Source: CAYNEI01 sp964396185 (GTDB taxonomy: Archaea > Thermoplasmatota > SW-10-69-26). Taken from it: a stretch of 64,000 nucleotides of DNA. Below the pieces are notes generated by a model that worked only from the letters and a program-made list of their open reading frames with translations, searched no databases and had not been told where the DNA came from. Positions 8,427 through 16,973 of the stretch are shown one piece after another. A program made the position numbers and the translations under genes. The stretch lies in the NCBI GenBank assembly GCA_964396185.1, contig CAYNEI010000003.1, forward strand, positions 43,365 through 107,364. The letters are read 5' to 3'. The stretch's first letter is position 1; each line of letters starts with the position of its first letter.

Positions 8427-8429
8427 GCC

Positions 8430-8846
8430 TCACCCTTCCCAATGCGTGCGCAGGTGGTCGCGGGCTTGCCGGGCCAGATCGGGTTGGGCGTACGCGATGT
8501 CGGTGACGGTGACCACGCCGCGCACATCGCCTTCCAGCGCGACGACGAGGTGCTTGACGCCGTGCTCCATCATGCGCTCGATGGCGTCGTCCAGGGCCGC
8601 TGCGGGCTCGATGGTGATGACCGGCTCACTCATGATCTCGCCGGCTGTGGTCTCTGTAGGCGAGGCGCCTGTGGCCACGACCTTGTGCACGATGTCGCCC
8701 TCGGTCATGATGCCGGCCATCTCGCCTTGCTTGAGCACGAGCAGGGAGCCGACACGGTTCTCGCGCATGGCCTCGGCGGCCTCGCGCACGCTCTGGTCGT
8801 GGTCCACCGTGACCGGTGGCTTGCTCATCACGGAGAAGATGGCCAT
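8430..8846 (-). CDS. CBS-pair protein
   Basis: 138 residues made almost entirely of two CBS motifs: residues 3-58 (VMSKPPVTVDHDQSVREAAE, GSLLVLKQGEMAGIMTEGDI) and 68-122 (IMSEPVITIEPAAALDDAIE, HLVVALEGDVRGVVTVTDIA). Such pairs bind adenosyl ligands (AMP, ATP, SAM or NAD) and act as regulatory modules; the partner is not visible. Start chosen on the ATG with AGGAG six bases upstream. It follows the metallo-hydrolase gene on the same strand after 54 bases and may share its transcript. Confidence 0.88.
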   Translation of the reverse strand: MAIFSVMSKPPVTVDHDQSVREAAEAMRENRVGSLLVLKQGEMAGIMTEGDIVHKVVATGASPTETTAGEIMSEPVITIEPAAALDDAIERMMEHGVKHLVVALEGDVRGVVTVTDIAYAQPDLARQARDHLRTHWEG

Positions 8847-8900
8847 TGGGGTCTCCTAGTAAGGTGTCGTAAGGTGTCCTGGGGTCAGGGGATCCTGGGG

Positions 8901-9611
8901 TCAATACGTCATGGAGGCATCGGGCTTGAGCACATGGGTGTCGGCCTTGGCGCTCTTGTCGACTTGGCGCGCGAAGGCTTCCGGGTCCTGCTCGATGGGC
9001 TCGAAGGTGTCGTAGTGGATGGGGATGCAGGCCTCTGCCCCCGTCCAGTCCACGGCCACGGCGGCGTGTCGGGGGCCCATGGTGAACACATCGCCGATGG
9101 GCACGGCCACGAGATCGGGCGAGAAGACGTCGCGGATCACGTGCTTGAAGTCGCCCATGAGCGCCGTGTCGCCCATGTGGTAGAAGCTGGTCTCGCCGTC
9201 GTCGATGATGAACCCGGCCGGGTGGCCGCCCTCACCCATGAATGGGCCGTCTCCGCCTGGACATCCGCCGGAGTGGCTGGCCGAGACCATGGTGATCTCT
9301 GCACCACCGAGCTCGACGGTGCCGCCCATGTTCATCCCGCCGCCCCCGGTGCCGGCGGCGTCGTCCAGGCCAAGCGTGTTGCAGTACTGCATGATCTCGT
9401 GGATGGCGAGCACGGGCGCGCCGATCTCGGCGGTGGCGCCGAAGTGGTCAGCGTGCCCGTGGGTGATGAGCACGGCCTCGGCATCCACGTCCTCAGCGGT
9501 GGTCTGTGTGAGGCCGTTGCCGGCATCCGAGGTGAACGGGTCGATGGCCAGCCGGGCGCCGCTGGCGAGCTCGAGCTCGAAGAACGCGTGACCGTGGAAG
9601 GTGAGTTTCAT
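8901..9611 (-). CDS. UPF0173/UlaG-like metal-dependent hydrolase
   Basis: 236 residues of the metallo-beta-lactamase fold. MKLTFHGHAFFELEL opens the fold; LITHGHADHFG (about residues 67-77) is the HxHxDH metal motif; HMGDTALMGDF supplies the later Asp and IPIHYDTF the C-terminal His. This is the small UlaG-like type found in most archaea, usually annotated as a metal-dependent hydrolase with no known substrate. GGGAG lies five bases before the ATG. Confidence 0.88.
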   Translation of the reverse strand: MKLTFHGHAFFELELASGARLAIDPFTSDAGNGLTQTTAEDVDAEAVLITHGHADHFGATAEIGAPVLAIHEIMQYCNTLGLDDAAGTGGGGMNMGGTVELGGAEITMVSASHSGGCPGGDGPFMGEGGHPAGFIIDDGETSFYHMGDTALMGDFKHVIRDVFSPDLVAVPIGDVFTMGPRHAAVAVDWTGAEACIPIHYDTFEPIEQDPEAFARQVDKSAKADTHVLKPDASMTY

Positions 9612-9687
9612 CGTTCTCCCTGACAGGCAACCCGTGCGGGCCTAGATAAGCATGTGGCCCTGGTCCGTGTTGGGGATCCCCAACCTC

Positions 9688-9984
9688 TCACCACAAGGGC
9701 ACAACGGGCACAACGACGCGCCAAGGGTAAGGATCCGACGGGGGATCCAAGCCCATGCGGCGGGCGTCGGTTGCCGGGATCCAGACCGGCGGCGTGGGCC
9801 GCGCAAGCCCAGGGAGCCGACAGGTTTGGTCGGTTCCCCCGAGAGGTTCCTTGTGTTCGTTGTGGCGTTGTGGTGAGTGTGGTTGGTTGGGTCCGAGAGG
9901 TTCCTTGTGTTCGTTGTGGCGTTGTGGTAACCGTGGTTGGTTGGGTCCGAGAGGCCCGTTGTGTTCGTTGTGGCGTTGTGGTGA
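9688..9984. repeat. Inverted CACAACG-type repeat locus A with a 54-bp tandem repeat
   Basis: The 379-base gene-free stretch 9612-9990 holds a repeat locus. Its left end reads TCACCACAAGGGCACAACG (9688-9706) and its right end CGTTGTGGCGTTGTGGTGA (9966-9984), so the ends are inverted copies. Inside, a 54-bp unit beginning GAGAGGTTCC starts at 9841, 9895 and 9949 (last copy partial); each unit carries TTCGTTGTGGCGTTGTGGT. Similar paired ends occur at 16974-17232 and 33508-33629. Confidence 0.75.
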
Positions 9985-9990
9985 GCGTGG

Positions 9991-10905
9991 TCAACCGTGC
10001 TCGGTGTCGCCCACGGGTCGCACCCGTTCCCAGATGCCCGCGGCGACCCGACGCACGGCCTCGCCTGCGCGCTCCAGGCCGCCCACGATGTCCTCGTGGA
10101 CCTCCTCGACGATCAACGCGCCCAAGTAGCCGATGAGCAGGCCGCCGGGGATGTCCAGGATCCAGTGGATGCCGAGGTAGAGGATGCTGAACGTGAACAC
10201 GAGCAGCTGGATCCCGATGAGCCAGAAGTAGCGGCGGTAGCCCCAGGTCGAGAGGGTCTCGCCGCGGTCGCGCATGGTCCAGTAGAGGAGCACGAAGAGG
10301 CCGAACGGGATGGCGATGTGGAGGCTGGGCCAGGCGTTGTCCAGGGGGTCCACGTGGCTGAAGAACTGGAGATACGTGCCGGACGAGTGGTAGAGCAGGC
10401 TCTCCATGCCGGGGATGAAATCTCCCGTGATCTGGACGTTGAAGAAGATGTAGAAGGGGACGGCTAAGATGTAGATGACCACGGTGCTGAGCACGACCTT
10501 GTTGGCCAGCTCGCGGTCGTCCATGTAGGTGGCCAGGATGAAGGAGAAGTAGGTGAGGAAGACGTAGCCGAACAGGTAGTTGGTGTTGAGCACCCAGGTG
10601 AGCGCTGGGTGGGCAAACGCGTTCTGGAACCAGAGGACCACGTCGCCTTCCAGGCGGTGGATGAGGAAGGTGAAGTCGCCGAACACGCCTCGGATGGGGT
10701 CGTTGAGGCTGTCCACGTAGCCCTTCCAGACGTAGAGCGCGCCGAAGAGGAGCAGGTGGGGCCAGTACCGGGTCACCATGAGCTGGAGGGTGCCCCAGAA
10801 CCCGTTGTCCGTCTTGTGGGGACGGAACAGCAGGATCATGAGGGGCGACGCGACGAGCGTCAGGAGCAAAAAGATCCGGGAGACGGACCAGATGCCAAGC
10901 CCCAT
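9991..10905 (-). CDS. PAP2-family membrane phosphatase/phosphotransferase (copy 1)
   Basis: 304 residues with six or more hydrophobic segments. LDNAWPSLHIAIPFG carries the PSxH motif and YLGIHWILDIPGG the final x-x-x-H-W-x-x-D motif of the PAP2 fold, in the arrangement of the AUR1/inositol-phosphotransferase branch. The probable role is a phosphatase or head-group transferase acting on lipid phosphates at the membrane. It is a close relative of the next gene (shared YVDSLNDPIRG, FTFLIH, DPLDNAWPSLHI), so the pair arose by tandem duplication. CCTATAAG lies 30 bases before the ATG. The C-terminal 35 residues are charged and cytosolic. Confidence 0.85.
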   Translation of the reverse strand: MGLGIWSVSRIFLLLTLVASPLMILLFRPHKTDNGFWGTLQLMVTRYWPHLLLFGALYVWKGYVDSLNDPIRGVFGDFTFLIHRLEGDVVLWFQNAFAHPALTWVLNTNYLFGYVFLTYFSFILATYMDDRELANKVVLSTVVIYILAVPFYIFFNVQITGDFIPGMESLLYHSSGTYLQFFSHVDPLDNAWPSLHIAIPFGLFVLLYWTMRDRGETLSTWGYRRYFWLIGIQLLVFTFSILYLGIHWILDIPGGLLIGYLGALIVEEVHEDIVGGLERAGEAVRRVAAGIWERVRPVGDTEHG

Positions 10906-10931
10906 GGTTAGCTCCGCACAGACGAGGTCCC

Positions 10932-10939
10932 CTTATAGG
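10932..10939 (-). promoter_or_regulatory. TATA box of PAP2 copy 1
   Basis: CCTATAAG on the minus strand, 30 bases before the ATG at 10905; the same eight bases at the same distance precede copy 2. Confidence 0.6.
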
Positions 10940-10992
10940 GGTATGGGCTCAGGGCCCAGGGGTGGTTCCGGGGAGAGAGCTGCATGGCTTTC

Positions 10993-11889
10993 TCATCCCC
11001 CTTGGACGCGGTGCCAGGCGCTCGAGAGGGCCTGGTTGATGCGTCTGGCGAAGCGGTCGATCACGCTGAAAGCGTCGCGGTGGATCTCCTTGGTGATCAT
11101 GGCTCCCAAATAGCCCATGAGCAGGCCACCTGGGATGTCGAGCACCCAGTGGACGCCGAGGTAAAGCACGCTGAAGGAGTAGACGGCGAGCTGGGCCATG
11201 GCGAAGTAGAGGAAGGGCGCGTACCCGCTGGCCAGCGGCCGGATGCCGCGGTCGCGCAGGGTCCACCAGAGCACGAGCACGTAGGCGTACGGGATGCCGA
11301 TGTGCAGGCTGGGCCAAGCGTTGTCCAAGGGGTCCGCGGTGGCGAAGAAGGTGAAGTAGGACTCGCGGGAGTGGTAGAGCAGGCTCTTCATGCCGGGCAG
11401 GTAGTCGCTGGTGACCTGCACGTTGAAGAAGACGTAGATGGGAAGGGTGAGGATGTAGAGGACGAGGAGCACGAGGATCATCTGGTTGGCCACCTCGCGG
11501 TCGTCGGCGTAGGCGGCGATCATCACGCTGAGGAACGAGAGCAGCATGAACCCGAAGAGGTAGTTGAAGTTCAGCAGCTCGGTGAGCACGGGGTGTTGGA
11601 AGGTCTGCTGGATCCAGATGACCAGGTCGCCCTCGAGGGTGTGGATGAGGAAGGTGAAGTTGCCCAGCAAGCCGCGGATGGGGTCGTTGAGGCTGTCTAC
11701 GTAGGTTTTCAGGGTCTGGATGACGCCGAAGAGCGCGAAGTGGACCCAGTAGTCCTGGACCAGGCGCTTGGCCGTCTCCAGAAGGGTCCCTGGCATGCGC
11801 TTGGGTCTGAAGAGAAGGATGGCAGGTGGCGCCAGGACCAGCAGGAGCAAGACCAAGAGGAGGCCAAGGGACCAGAACTCCTGTGCCAT
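10993..11889 (-). CDS. PAP2-family membrane phosphatase/phosphotransferase (copy 2)
   Basis: 298 residues, paralogue of the preceding entry. The N-terminus has a long hydrophobic segment (LLLVLLLLVLAPPAILLF), followed by TYVDSLNDPIRG, DPLDNAWPSLHIGIPYA with the catalytic PSxH, and YLGVHWVLDIPGG with the last His and Asp. Both copies keep every catalytic residue I can identify, so both may be active, perhaps on different lipid phosphates. It has its own CCTATAAG box 30 bases upstream, so the duplicates appear separately transcribed. Confidence 0.85.
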   Translation of the reverse strand: MAQEFWSLGLLLVLLLLVLAPPAILLFRPKRMPGTLLETAKRLVQDYWVHFALFGVIQTLKTYVDSLNDPIRGLLGNFTFLIHTLEGDLVIWIQQTFQHPVLTELLNFNYLFGFMLLSFLSVMIAAYADDREVANQMILVLLVLYILTLPIYVFFNVQVTSDYLPGMKSLLYHSRESYFTFFATADPLDNAWPSLHIGIPYAYVLVLWWTLRDRGIRPLASGYAPFLYFAMAQLAVYSFSVLYLGVHWVLDIPGGLLMGYLGAMITKEIHRDAFSVIDRFARRINQALSSAWHRVQGG

Positions 11890-11915
11890 GGGCGCACCTC
11901 AAGGGGGCTGACAAG

Positions 11916-11923
11916 CTTATAGG
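11916..11923 (-). promoter_or_regulatory. TATA box of PAP2 copy 2
   Basis: CCTATAAG on the minus strand, 30 bases before the ATG at 11889. Confidence 0.6.
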
Positions 11924-11999
11924 CCTGTCGGCGCCCGCGGCCCGGGGTCGGCCGGGAAGGGAAGGCTAAAGAGGTCGAGACCGTACGCAACAGCTAGCG

Positions 12000-12587
12000 A
12001 TGTTGCGGGTGACCATCGTGCTCATGGGCTTTGCCGTGTTCGGCGCGCTCTTCGCGGCAGCCTACTACCAGCCGACCCAGGTGGAGCGCGAGCTCCCATC
12101 ACCCAAGTTCCGCTTGGCCCCTGGCGAGATGGTACCGGATTTCATCGAGCCTGCGGGCGCGGGGGAGAACATCTCGGTGAACATCACCGTGCTCACAGGG
12201 GGGCCCATCGAGGTCTACCTGATGAACATGGAGAACCTCACGGCCAGAGCGCTCAACGGCTCGACGTACTCGTTCGAGCTGGGGCCAGATGTCCTCTACG
12301 ATCTGAACTTGAGCAAGCGCAACATCACGGACACCTACGACTTCAACTTCGTGGCCGACGGGCAGAACCGCACCGCGCTGCTCATCGGCTCGCAGCAGGA
12401 TCTCAACGAATCCGCGTCAGCCGAGGAGCAGACCACCGAGGTGGCGGTCACCATGCGCTACACGGAGCGCGAGACGCGCTCGCTGGTGATCGGCTACATC
12501 CTGGCCGCGCCGTCCTTGGCCCTGGTGGGCTACGTGATCTACCGCCGCCTGCGCCACGGCCGCGCGGGGAAGAGCGGGCCACCCTAG
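12000..12587 (+). CDS. Two-pass membrane protein with an extracellular domain
   Basis: 195 residues. Residues 3-22 (RVTIVLMGFAVFGALFAAAY) and about 160-180 (VIGYILAAPSLALVGYVIY) are membrane segments; the 135 residues between carry several N-x-S/T sites (NISVNIT, NLTARALNGST, NRTALL) and are probably outside the cell. The C-terminus is basic and cytosolic. GGCTAAAGAGG at about 11964-11974 is close to leaderless-promoter distance from the ATG. I do not recognise the family; a surface sensor or scaffold is possible. Confidence 0.65.
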   Translation: MLRVTIVLMGFAVFGALFAAAYYQPTQVERELPSPKFRLAPGEMVPDFIEPAGAGENISVNITVLTGGPIEVYLMNMENLTARALNGSTYSFELGPDVLYDLNLSKRNITDTYDFNFVADGQNRTALLIGSQQDLNESASAEEQTTEVAVTMRYTERETRSLVIGYILAAPSLALVGYVIYRRLRHGRAGKSGPP

Positions 12588-12632
12588 CCGGCGCGCTACC
12601 CCAAGGGAAGGGCACGAAGAAGCCACGAAGCC

Positions 12633-14063
12633 CTAGCCCTGGACGTTGGCGCGAACGTTGGCTTGTCGCAGGGTCACGAAGAGGTCGTAGACGTCGCTCG
12701 TGGGGTCGGGGTCGAGCAGGCCCCAGATGTCCACGCGGGCCCACGTGCTGGCGTTGACGATGTCGAACCCGGTGCCCTCGCCCAGACCAGCATCCAGCAG
12801 CTCGTCGCGCCACAGGGTCGTCCACAGCGCGGGGTGGTCGGTGGTGACGTTGATGGTGAAGTTCGTGGCCTGGGCGCGCAGCAGGTAGTTCTCGCGCGCG
12901 TTCGTGAACACCGTGCCCGTGCCTGAGCCTGTGACCGTGGTGGTGTCGCCCTGGGTGGTGGGCACGGTCATGCTGAGCACCACCGTGTTGGAGGAGAGCC
13001 CAGCATCGAACCCCGGCGAGATCTTGAACACCGAGCCGTCCTCTTGATCGAGGATCAGGCCACCGTTCTCGAGCAGGAAGGTCTGGTCGACGAGGTTGCC
13101 GTTGGTGGCCTCGTAGGCGATGGTTCCGCCCTTGAAGGTGCGGTTGTAGCCCTCGGCCACGAGCCCGCCGCTGCCTTGGAGGATGGGGCCGCCGTCGCTG
13201 GCCTGGAAGTACGTGATGCTGTACTCGGCTGTGATCGTGTCGCTGCCGCTTCCGGCGTCACCGTCGCCTGGGCAGCTGCCGGTCTCGCCGATGTCGTCCT
13301 GGACGCGCAGGATGAGCTCCATGGGTTTCTCGGCCACGCCGAGCACCTGGTCGAAGCGGTAGTCGGGGTTGAGCGCGTTGAGCCAGAACGGGGCGTACTC
13401 CTGGTTGTTGAAGTAGCTCTGGGCGTTGTTGTAGAGGATGGCGCCGTCGGCATCGCGCACGACGGTGTGCAGGTCCCAGTCCGGGGCGTGGTCGGCCACG
13501 CACGTGCGGAACTCGCCGGCGAAGTCGCCATCGGCATCGCGGACCTCGACGGCCACGTGGTCGCCCTGGTAGTCGCGTGCGATGCGGTCGATGCGCACGC
13601 GCAGATTCACGACCTCGTCGACGTCCTCGATGGGGGTTGAGCCGCCGGAGACGTCGGTCCACGCCTCGGGTTGGCTGATGCGTTTGGAGCTGTTGAGCTG
13701 CTGGATGAGCACCTGCTTGGCGTCCACGCGCACGGGCTTGTCCTCCGGCGTGTAGCTCAGCGATCCGCTCACCGTGGCCGAGGAGAAGATCGACGTGCGT
13801 TCGCGGCCCAGATCGATGGGCGTGGCCGAGATGCCGGTGGTCTGGTTGGCGGCGTGCTGGTCAAGCGTCGCTTTGAGCGTGGTGAGCTGGCCGGAGACCT
13901 GGCGGCTGTGCTCGGCTTCCAGGGCCGCATCGAGCTCCGGGGCCACGCTGAACTGGTAGCTCACGAAGGCCATGAGCGCCACGCCGGTTAGCAGCATGGC
14001 TCCCAGGATGAGGCTAACACCCTGGTCGTTGCGTGTGACCGGCGTTTCGGTTGCGCGCATCAT
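12633..14063 (-). CDS. Pilin-like surface protein 2
   Basis: 476 residues. MMRATETPVTRNDQGVSLIL has the short basic leader and the Q-G|V-S-L-I-L junction of an archaeal type IV pilin signal, followed by a hydrophobic stretch (GAMLLTGVALMAFVSY). The rest is a beta-rich ectodomain with many Ser, Thr and Asp. It begins inside the stop codon of the upstream gene (ATGA, 14060-14063), so the two are made from one transcript. Probable role: minor pilin, adhesin or pseudopilin processed by a prepilin peptidase. A second ATG at 14060 is possible. Confidence 0.72.
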   Translation of the reverse strand: MMRATETPVTRNDQGVSLILGAMLLTGVALMAFVSYQFSVAPELDAALEAEHSRQVSGQLTTLKATLDQHAANQTTGISATPIDLGRERTSIFSSATVSGSLSYTPEDKPVRVDAKQVLIQQLNSSKRISQPEAWTDVSGGSTPIEDVDEVVNLRVRIDRIARDYQGDHVAVEVRDADGDFAGEFRTCVADHAPDWDLHTVVRDADGAILYNNAQSYFNNQEYAPFWLNALNPDYRFDQVLGVAEKPMELILRVQDDIGETGSCPGDGDAGSGSDTITAEYSITYFQASDGGPILQGSGGLVAEGYNRTFKGGTIAYEATNGNLVDQTFLLENGGLILDQEDGSVFKISPGFDAGLSSNTVVLSMTVPTTQGDTTTVTGSGTGTVFTNARENYLLRAQATNFTINVTTDHPALWTTLWRDELLDAGLGEGTGFDIVNASTWARVDIWGLLDPDPTSDVYDLFVTLRQANVRANVQG

Positions 14064-15823
14064 CGTGTCCTCACCCGCATGTAGTCGAGGCCGAGCTGGC
14101 TGGCCTGCACCGCATCCGGCCCGTCGTCGCTGAAGCGCACGAGCACCTCGCCAGCCCCAGAGAGCTCGTCGCTCGTGAGATCGTAGGTCCAGTTCGTGGG
14201 CGTCGAGCCGGTCAGGCTCACGCCGCGCTGGGTCCAGGTGGCCAGGGCGTGGTCGTAGACCTCGACATCGAACACCTCGTCGCTGGTTCGGTACTCCAGC
14301 TCCAGGGTCTGGTCGCTGCCAGAGGGCACGCCGGTGACGTTCACTTGCACCAGGGCGTCGTAGGCCGGGTCGTCGTAGCTGACGCGCACCCAGAGCGCGT
14401 CGACGAAGAGCTCGGCGTTGTCCTCCGCCTGGTCCTTCTCGTAGGTGGCCTTGACTTGGAGGTTCGAGATGTCGGCCCACGACCAGGCCCGGTCGCTGGT
14501 GACGTTGAGGTAGACCGCTGGCCCGTCGGTGGTGCCCAGCTCGCTGAGCGTGAAGCTCTGGCTGGTGGAGCCTGCCGAGCCGCTCACCGCGTACGAGAGG
14601 GCCAGGGTATCCTCGTTCCCGCTGGCCGTGCCGGTGGCATGGCCCTCGAAGGCGATCTCGACGACCTCGATGGTCCCGGTGAAGCTGTTGAACCCGCTCA
14701 CCGTGACCCAGTCGCTGTGGCTGGGCAGCGTGGCCCACGCATCGTCCGGGGCGCCGGTGGCGTTGCCTGGACCGGTGGCGCCGTTGCTGGTGTGCGCGCT
14801 GCCGTAGATCTGCGAGCTGGTGGTGTTGGCGCCGGAGGCGGCCTCGGTGATGGTGGACTCGTTGCCGCCGTCGCTGGCGTTCTGCAGCGCCGGGAAGTCG
14901 GTCAGCGTGCCTGTGAACACGACGTAGTCGGTGGCGTACGTGAGGGTGCCGGCGTTGGGATCAGCGGGCTCGATGAACTCGGCCTGGGTGGAGCTGTTCC
15001 CGCTGTTGCCCAGATCGTCGACGAGCGGCGAGAGGTAGTACTCCAGCGTGTCGTTGCCGTGGGCATCCCAGCCCGAGGCAGGCTCGGGGATCTCAGCGTT
15101 CCAGCTGGCCCCGCCCAGATGGGTCATGGCGCCCACGTCGGTGAAGGCGGGAGCCGTGCCGTCGTCCAGGCGGTACCAGAGGTGCGGTGTCTGGGTGGCA
15201 TCGACGCCTGTGCACGCATCCTGGGCCGTGGCCGTGATGCTCACGACGCCGCCCAGATCACCGTCCACGTCCACCGGGGTGCGCGACCACGACGCGATGG
15301 TGGGTGGCGTGGTGTCGCTCGAGCAGTCCTGGGCGCCGGCGGTGAGCGAGGCTGAGCCGATGATGGAGGCCGGTGGGCCGTGGTCCACGATGTCCACGAC
15401 GACGGTCTGCTTGGGTTGGATGGTCTCGGTGACCGTCCAGCGCTCCCCGATGGTGAACGAGCCGTCCGAGAAGCTGGAGGCCAGCGAGGACCCGGTGTAG
15501 CTTGAGCTTGAGCTCCCGACCTGGACGTGGATGGTGGTCTGGTTCGCGTTGAGCTCCTGGCCGCCCTGGTGGGCGATGATGATCTCCTCGTCCCCGGTGC
15601 CCCACTGGCCACCTCCCGATTCCAGGCGCGCGCTGACCTCGAGCGTCCCGCGCGTCTGCGGGTCGGGCACGGCCTGGATCACGAAGTCCGAGTAGGCCAG
15701 AGCCATGGAGACGGTGATCAGCGCGAGCAGCAGCGTGCCGATGATGTTCGAGACGCCACGCTGGCAGCCGAGCTGACGCGATCGGGCGCGTCGGCGTGGC
15801 TCGCCTCGGCTGTCATCATCCAT
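14060..15823 (-). CDS. Pilin-like surface protein 1 (adhesin)
   Basis: 587 residues from the ATG at 15823 (GAGAGGGG seven bases upstream); a TTG at 15838 would fit a strictly leaderless start. RQLGCQRGVSNIIGT then LLLALITVSMALAYSDFV is a prepilin-like junction (RG|VSNIIG) plus hydrophobic helix. Around residue 160, DTTPPTIASWSRTP resembles the start of an immunoglobulin-like repeat. The ectodomain is Ser/Thr/Asp-rich with many N-x-T sites and ends in a jelly-roll-like part (SWADISNLQVKATY). First gene of a two-gene unit overlapping the next by four bases. Confidence 0.7.
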   Translation of the reverse strand: MDDDSRGEPRRRARSRQLGCQRGVSNIIGTLLLALITVSMALAYSDFVIQAVPDPQTRGTLEVSARLESGGGQWGTGDEEIIIAHQGGQELNANQTTIHVQVGSSSSSYTGSSLASSFSDGSFTIGERWTVTETIQPKQTVVVDIVDHGPPASIIGSASLTAGAQDCSSDTTPPTIASWSRTPVDVDGDLGGVVSITATAQDACTGVDATQTPHLWYRLDDGTAPAFTDVGAMTHLGGASWNAEIPEPASGWDAHGNDTLEYYLSPLVDDLGNSGNSSTQAEFIEPADPNAGTLTYATDYVVFTGTLTDFPALQNASDGGNESTITEAASGANTTSSQIYGSAHTSNGATGPGNATGAPDDAWATLPSHSDWVTVSGFNSFTGTIEVVEIAFEGHATGTASGNEDTLALSYAVSGSAGSTSQSFTLSELGTTDGPAVYLNVTSDRAWSWADISNLQVKATYEKDQAEDNAELFVDALWVRVSYDDPAYDALVQVNVTGVPSGSDQTLELEYRTSDEVFDVEVYDHALATWTQRGVSLTGSTPTNWTYDLTSDELSGAGEVLVRFSDDGPDAVQASQLGLDYMRVRTR

Positions 15824-15859
15824 GCTGGCCCCTCTCAAGACCAGGGTCTCCTGGGTCGT

Positions 15860-15867
15860 TGTATAAG
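15860..15867 (-). promoter_or_regulatory. TATA box of the pilin-like gene pair
   Basis: CTTATACA on the minus strand, 26 bases before the TTG at 15838 and 41 before the ATG at 15823. Confidence 0.5.
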
Positions 15868-16092
15868 AGCGGCGGGGTCAGGTCGGTGACTGTCCAACCA
15901 GACGGACAGCGTCGATCTGACGATCCACAGCGCACCAGCCGACTGCGAGCCGATGGCGACGGCTGGCATCGGATGGCCATCGGGCCCATTAGGAGGGTTT
16001 CGCTCGCAGCGCTTGCTCGTGCAGTCGGGGTGCGCGAGCGTTGGGGCCCGCACGTGACGCAAGCGCGCATCGGTCGAGACGCTCGGGTCTCA

Positions 16093-16163
16093 TGCGGGTG
16101 CCGGGATTCGAACCCGGGCTGGAAGCTTGGGAAGCTTCAGTCCTACCACTGGACTACACCCGC
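16093..16163 (-). tRNA. tRNA-Gly (anticodon CCC)
   Basis: On the minus strand a full cloverleaf can be drawn: acceptor GCGGGTG/CACCCGC, D arm GTCC..GGAC, anticodon stem GAAGC/GCTTC around the loop TTCCCAA (anticodon CCC), T arm CCGGG-TTCGAAT-CCCGG, discriminator A at 16093. No intron and no encoded CCA. It is 46 bases downstream of the PhzF-like gene on the same strand and may be read from its transcript. Confidence 0.95.
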
Positions 16164-16209
16164 TTTCCGTGGGGCCGCGGCAATGAACGACCCCTTCTTC
16201 AACGCTTCG

Positions 16210-16920
16210 CTACCCGCTGGAGACAGCCGCGACCTTCCCGCCGACCAGCAGGCGCTCGAGCTTGGGCTTGTCCTGGATCTTCTTGGCTTGCACGGTGATC
16301 TCGCAGCGCTCGTCGCCCTCGCCGGGCACGATCTGACCGACGATGCGGGTGCGCGGGTAGGTGGCGCGCAGGGTGCCGGAGCGCACGAGGTGGACGGCGG
16401 CGGCTGCCAGCGCAGAGAGGGGCTCGGCGGGGCCCCACAAGCGGCCGAGGATCTTGACGTAGGGCGTGCGCTGGGTCACAGCGTACGCGACGGCTTCCTT
16501 GGTGTCGATCTGCGGCGCCTTGCTAGGGTCTGCGTTCTCGGGCGCGTTGCGCACCTCGTCCCCATCGGGCAGCGGGGCCACCAACACCTGGCGGCCCACG
16601 TCGACGACCTGGATCGTGGACCGGGTCTGCTCGATGGTGGCCGGGGCCAGGCCCAGCTGCATGGCTGTGGCGCTGAGAAGCGTGCGCTCCACCGCGATCT
16701 CCATGCGCGGGAGCTCGACGAGCAAGCTCCCCGCACCACGCGCCTCGACGGTGAGCTCGCCCCACGGCGTCTCGACTTGGATCTGCCGGGTGCCCTCGTC
16801 TGGATCCCCATCCGCCAGGGCGCTGTGGGCGGCTTTGGCCAGCACCCAGCCCGGCTCGAAGCGTTCGGGCACGTCGTCCGGTGTGAAGGTGGCTCCAAGG
16901 GGGACGCGGTAGGTGGTCAC
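16210..16920 (-). CDS. Divergent PhzF-like protein
   Basis: 236 residues from the GTG at 16920. The overall order resembles the PhzF isomerase/epimerase family: a first half ending LGLAPATIEQTRSTIQVVDV and a second half with YVKILGRLWGPAEPLSALAA and a C-terminal IVGQIVPGEGDERCEITVQA and LLVGGKVAAVSSG. However, the family motifs are eroded: the AGHP segment near the catalytic Glu is replaced by EPGWVLAKAAH, and EDPATGSA by WGPAEPLSALA. So the fold is plausible but PhzF-type catalysis is doubtful. Unrelated family is the alternative. No clear ribosome site; the upstream region is repeat locus B. Confidence 0.45.
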   Translation of the reverse strand: MTTYRVPLGATFTPDDVPERFEPGWVLAKAAHSALADGDPDEGTRQIQVETPWGELTVEARGAGSLLVELPRMEIAVERTLLSATAMQLGLAPATIEQTRSTIQVVDVGRQVLVAPLPDGDEVRNAPENADPSKAPQIDTKEAVAYAVTQRTPYVKILGRLWGPAEPLSALAAAAVHLVRSGTLRATYPRTRIVGQIVPGEGDERCEITVQAKKIQDKPKLERLLVGGKVAAVSSG

Positions 16921-16973
16921 GCACGGGCAAGCCCGTTCCAGCACGTGGTCCTTTCGGGCACACCCACACAAGC

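Noticed and set aside
12633..14738. Single 701-residue minus-strand protein
   Set aside because: Its first 225 residues are the wrong frame of the upstream pilin-like gene; the real start is the ATG at 14063 with a pilin signal.
16041..16298. Frame reading MRVPGFEPGLEAW across the tRNA
   Set aside because: This peptide is the usual spurious translation of a tRNA T arm; the tRNA-Gly explains it.
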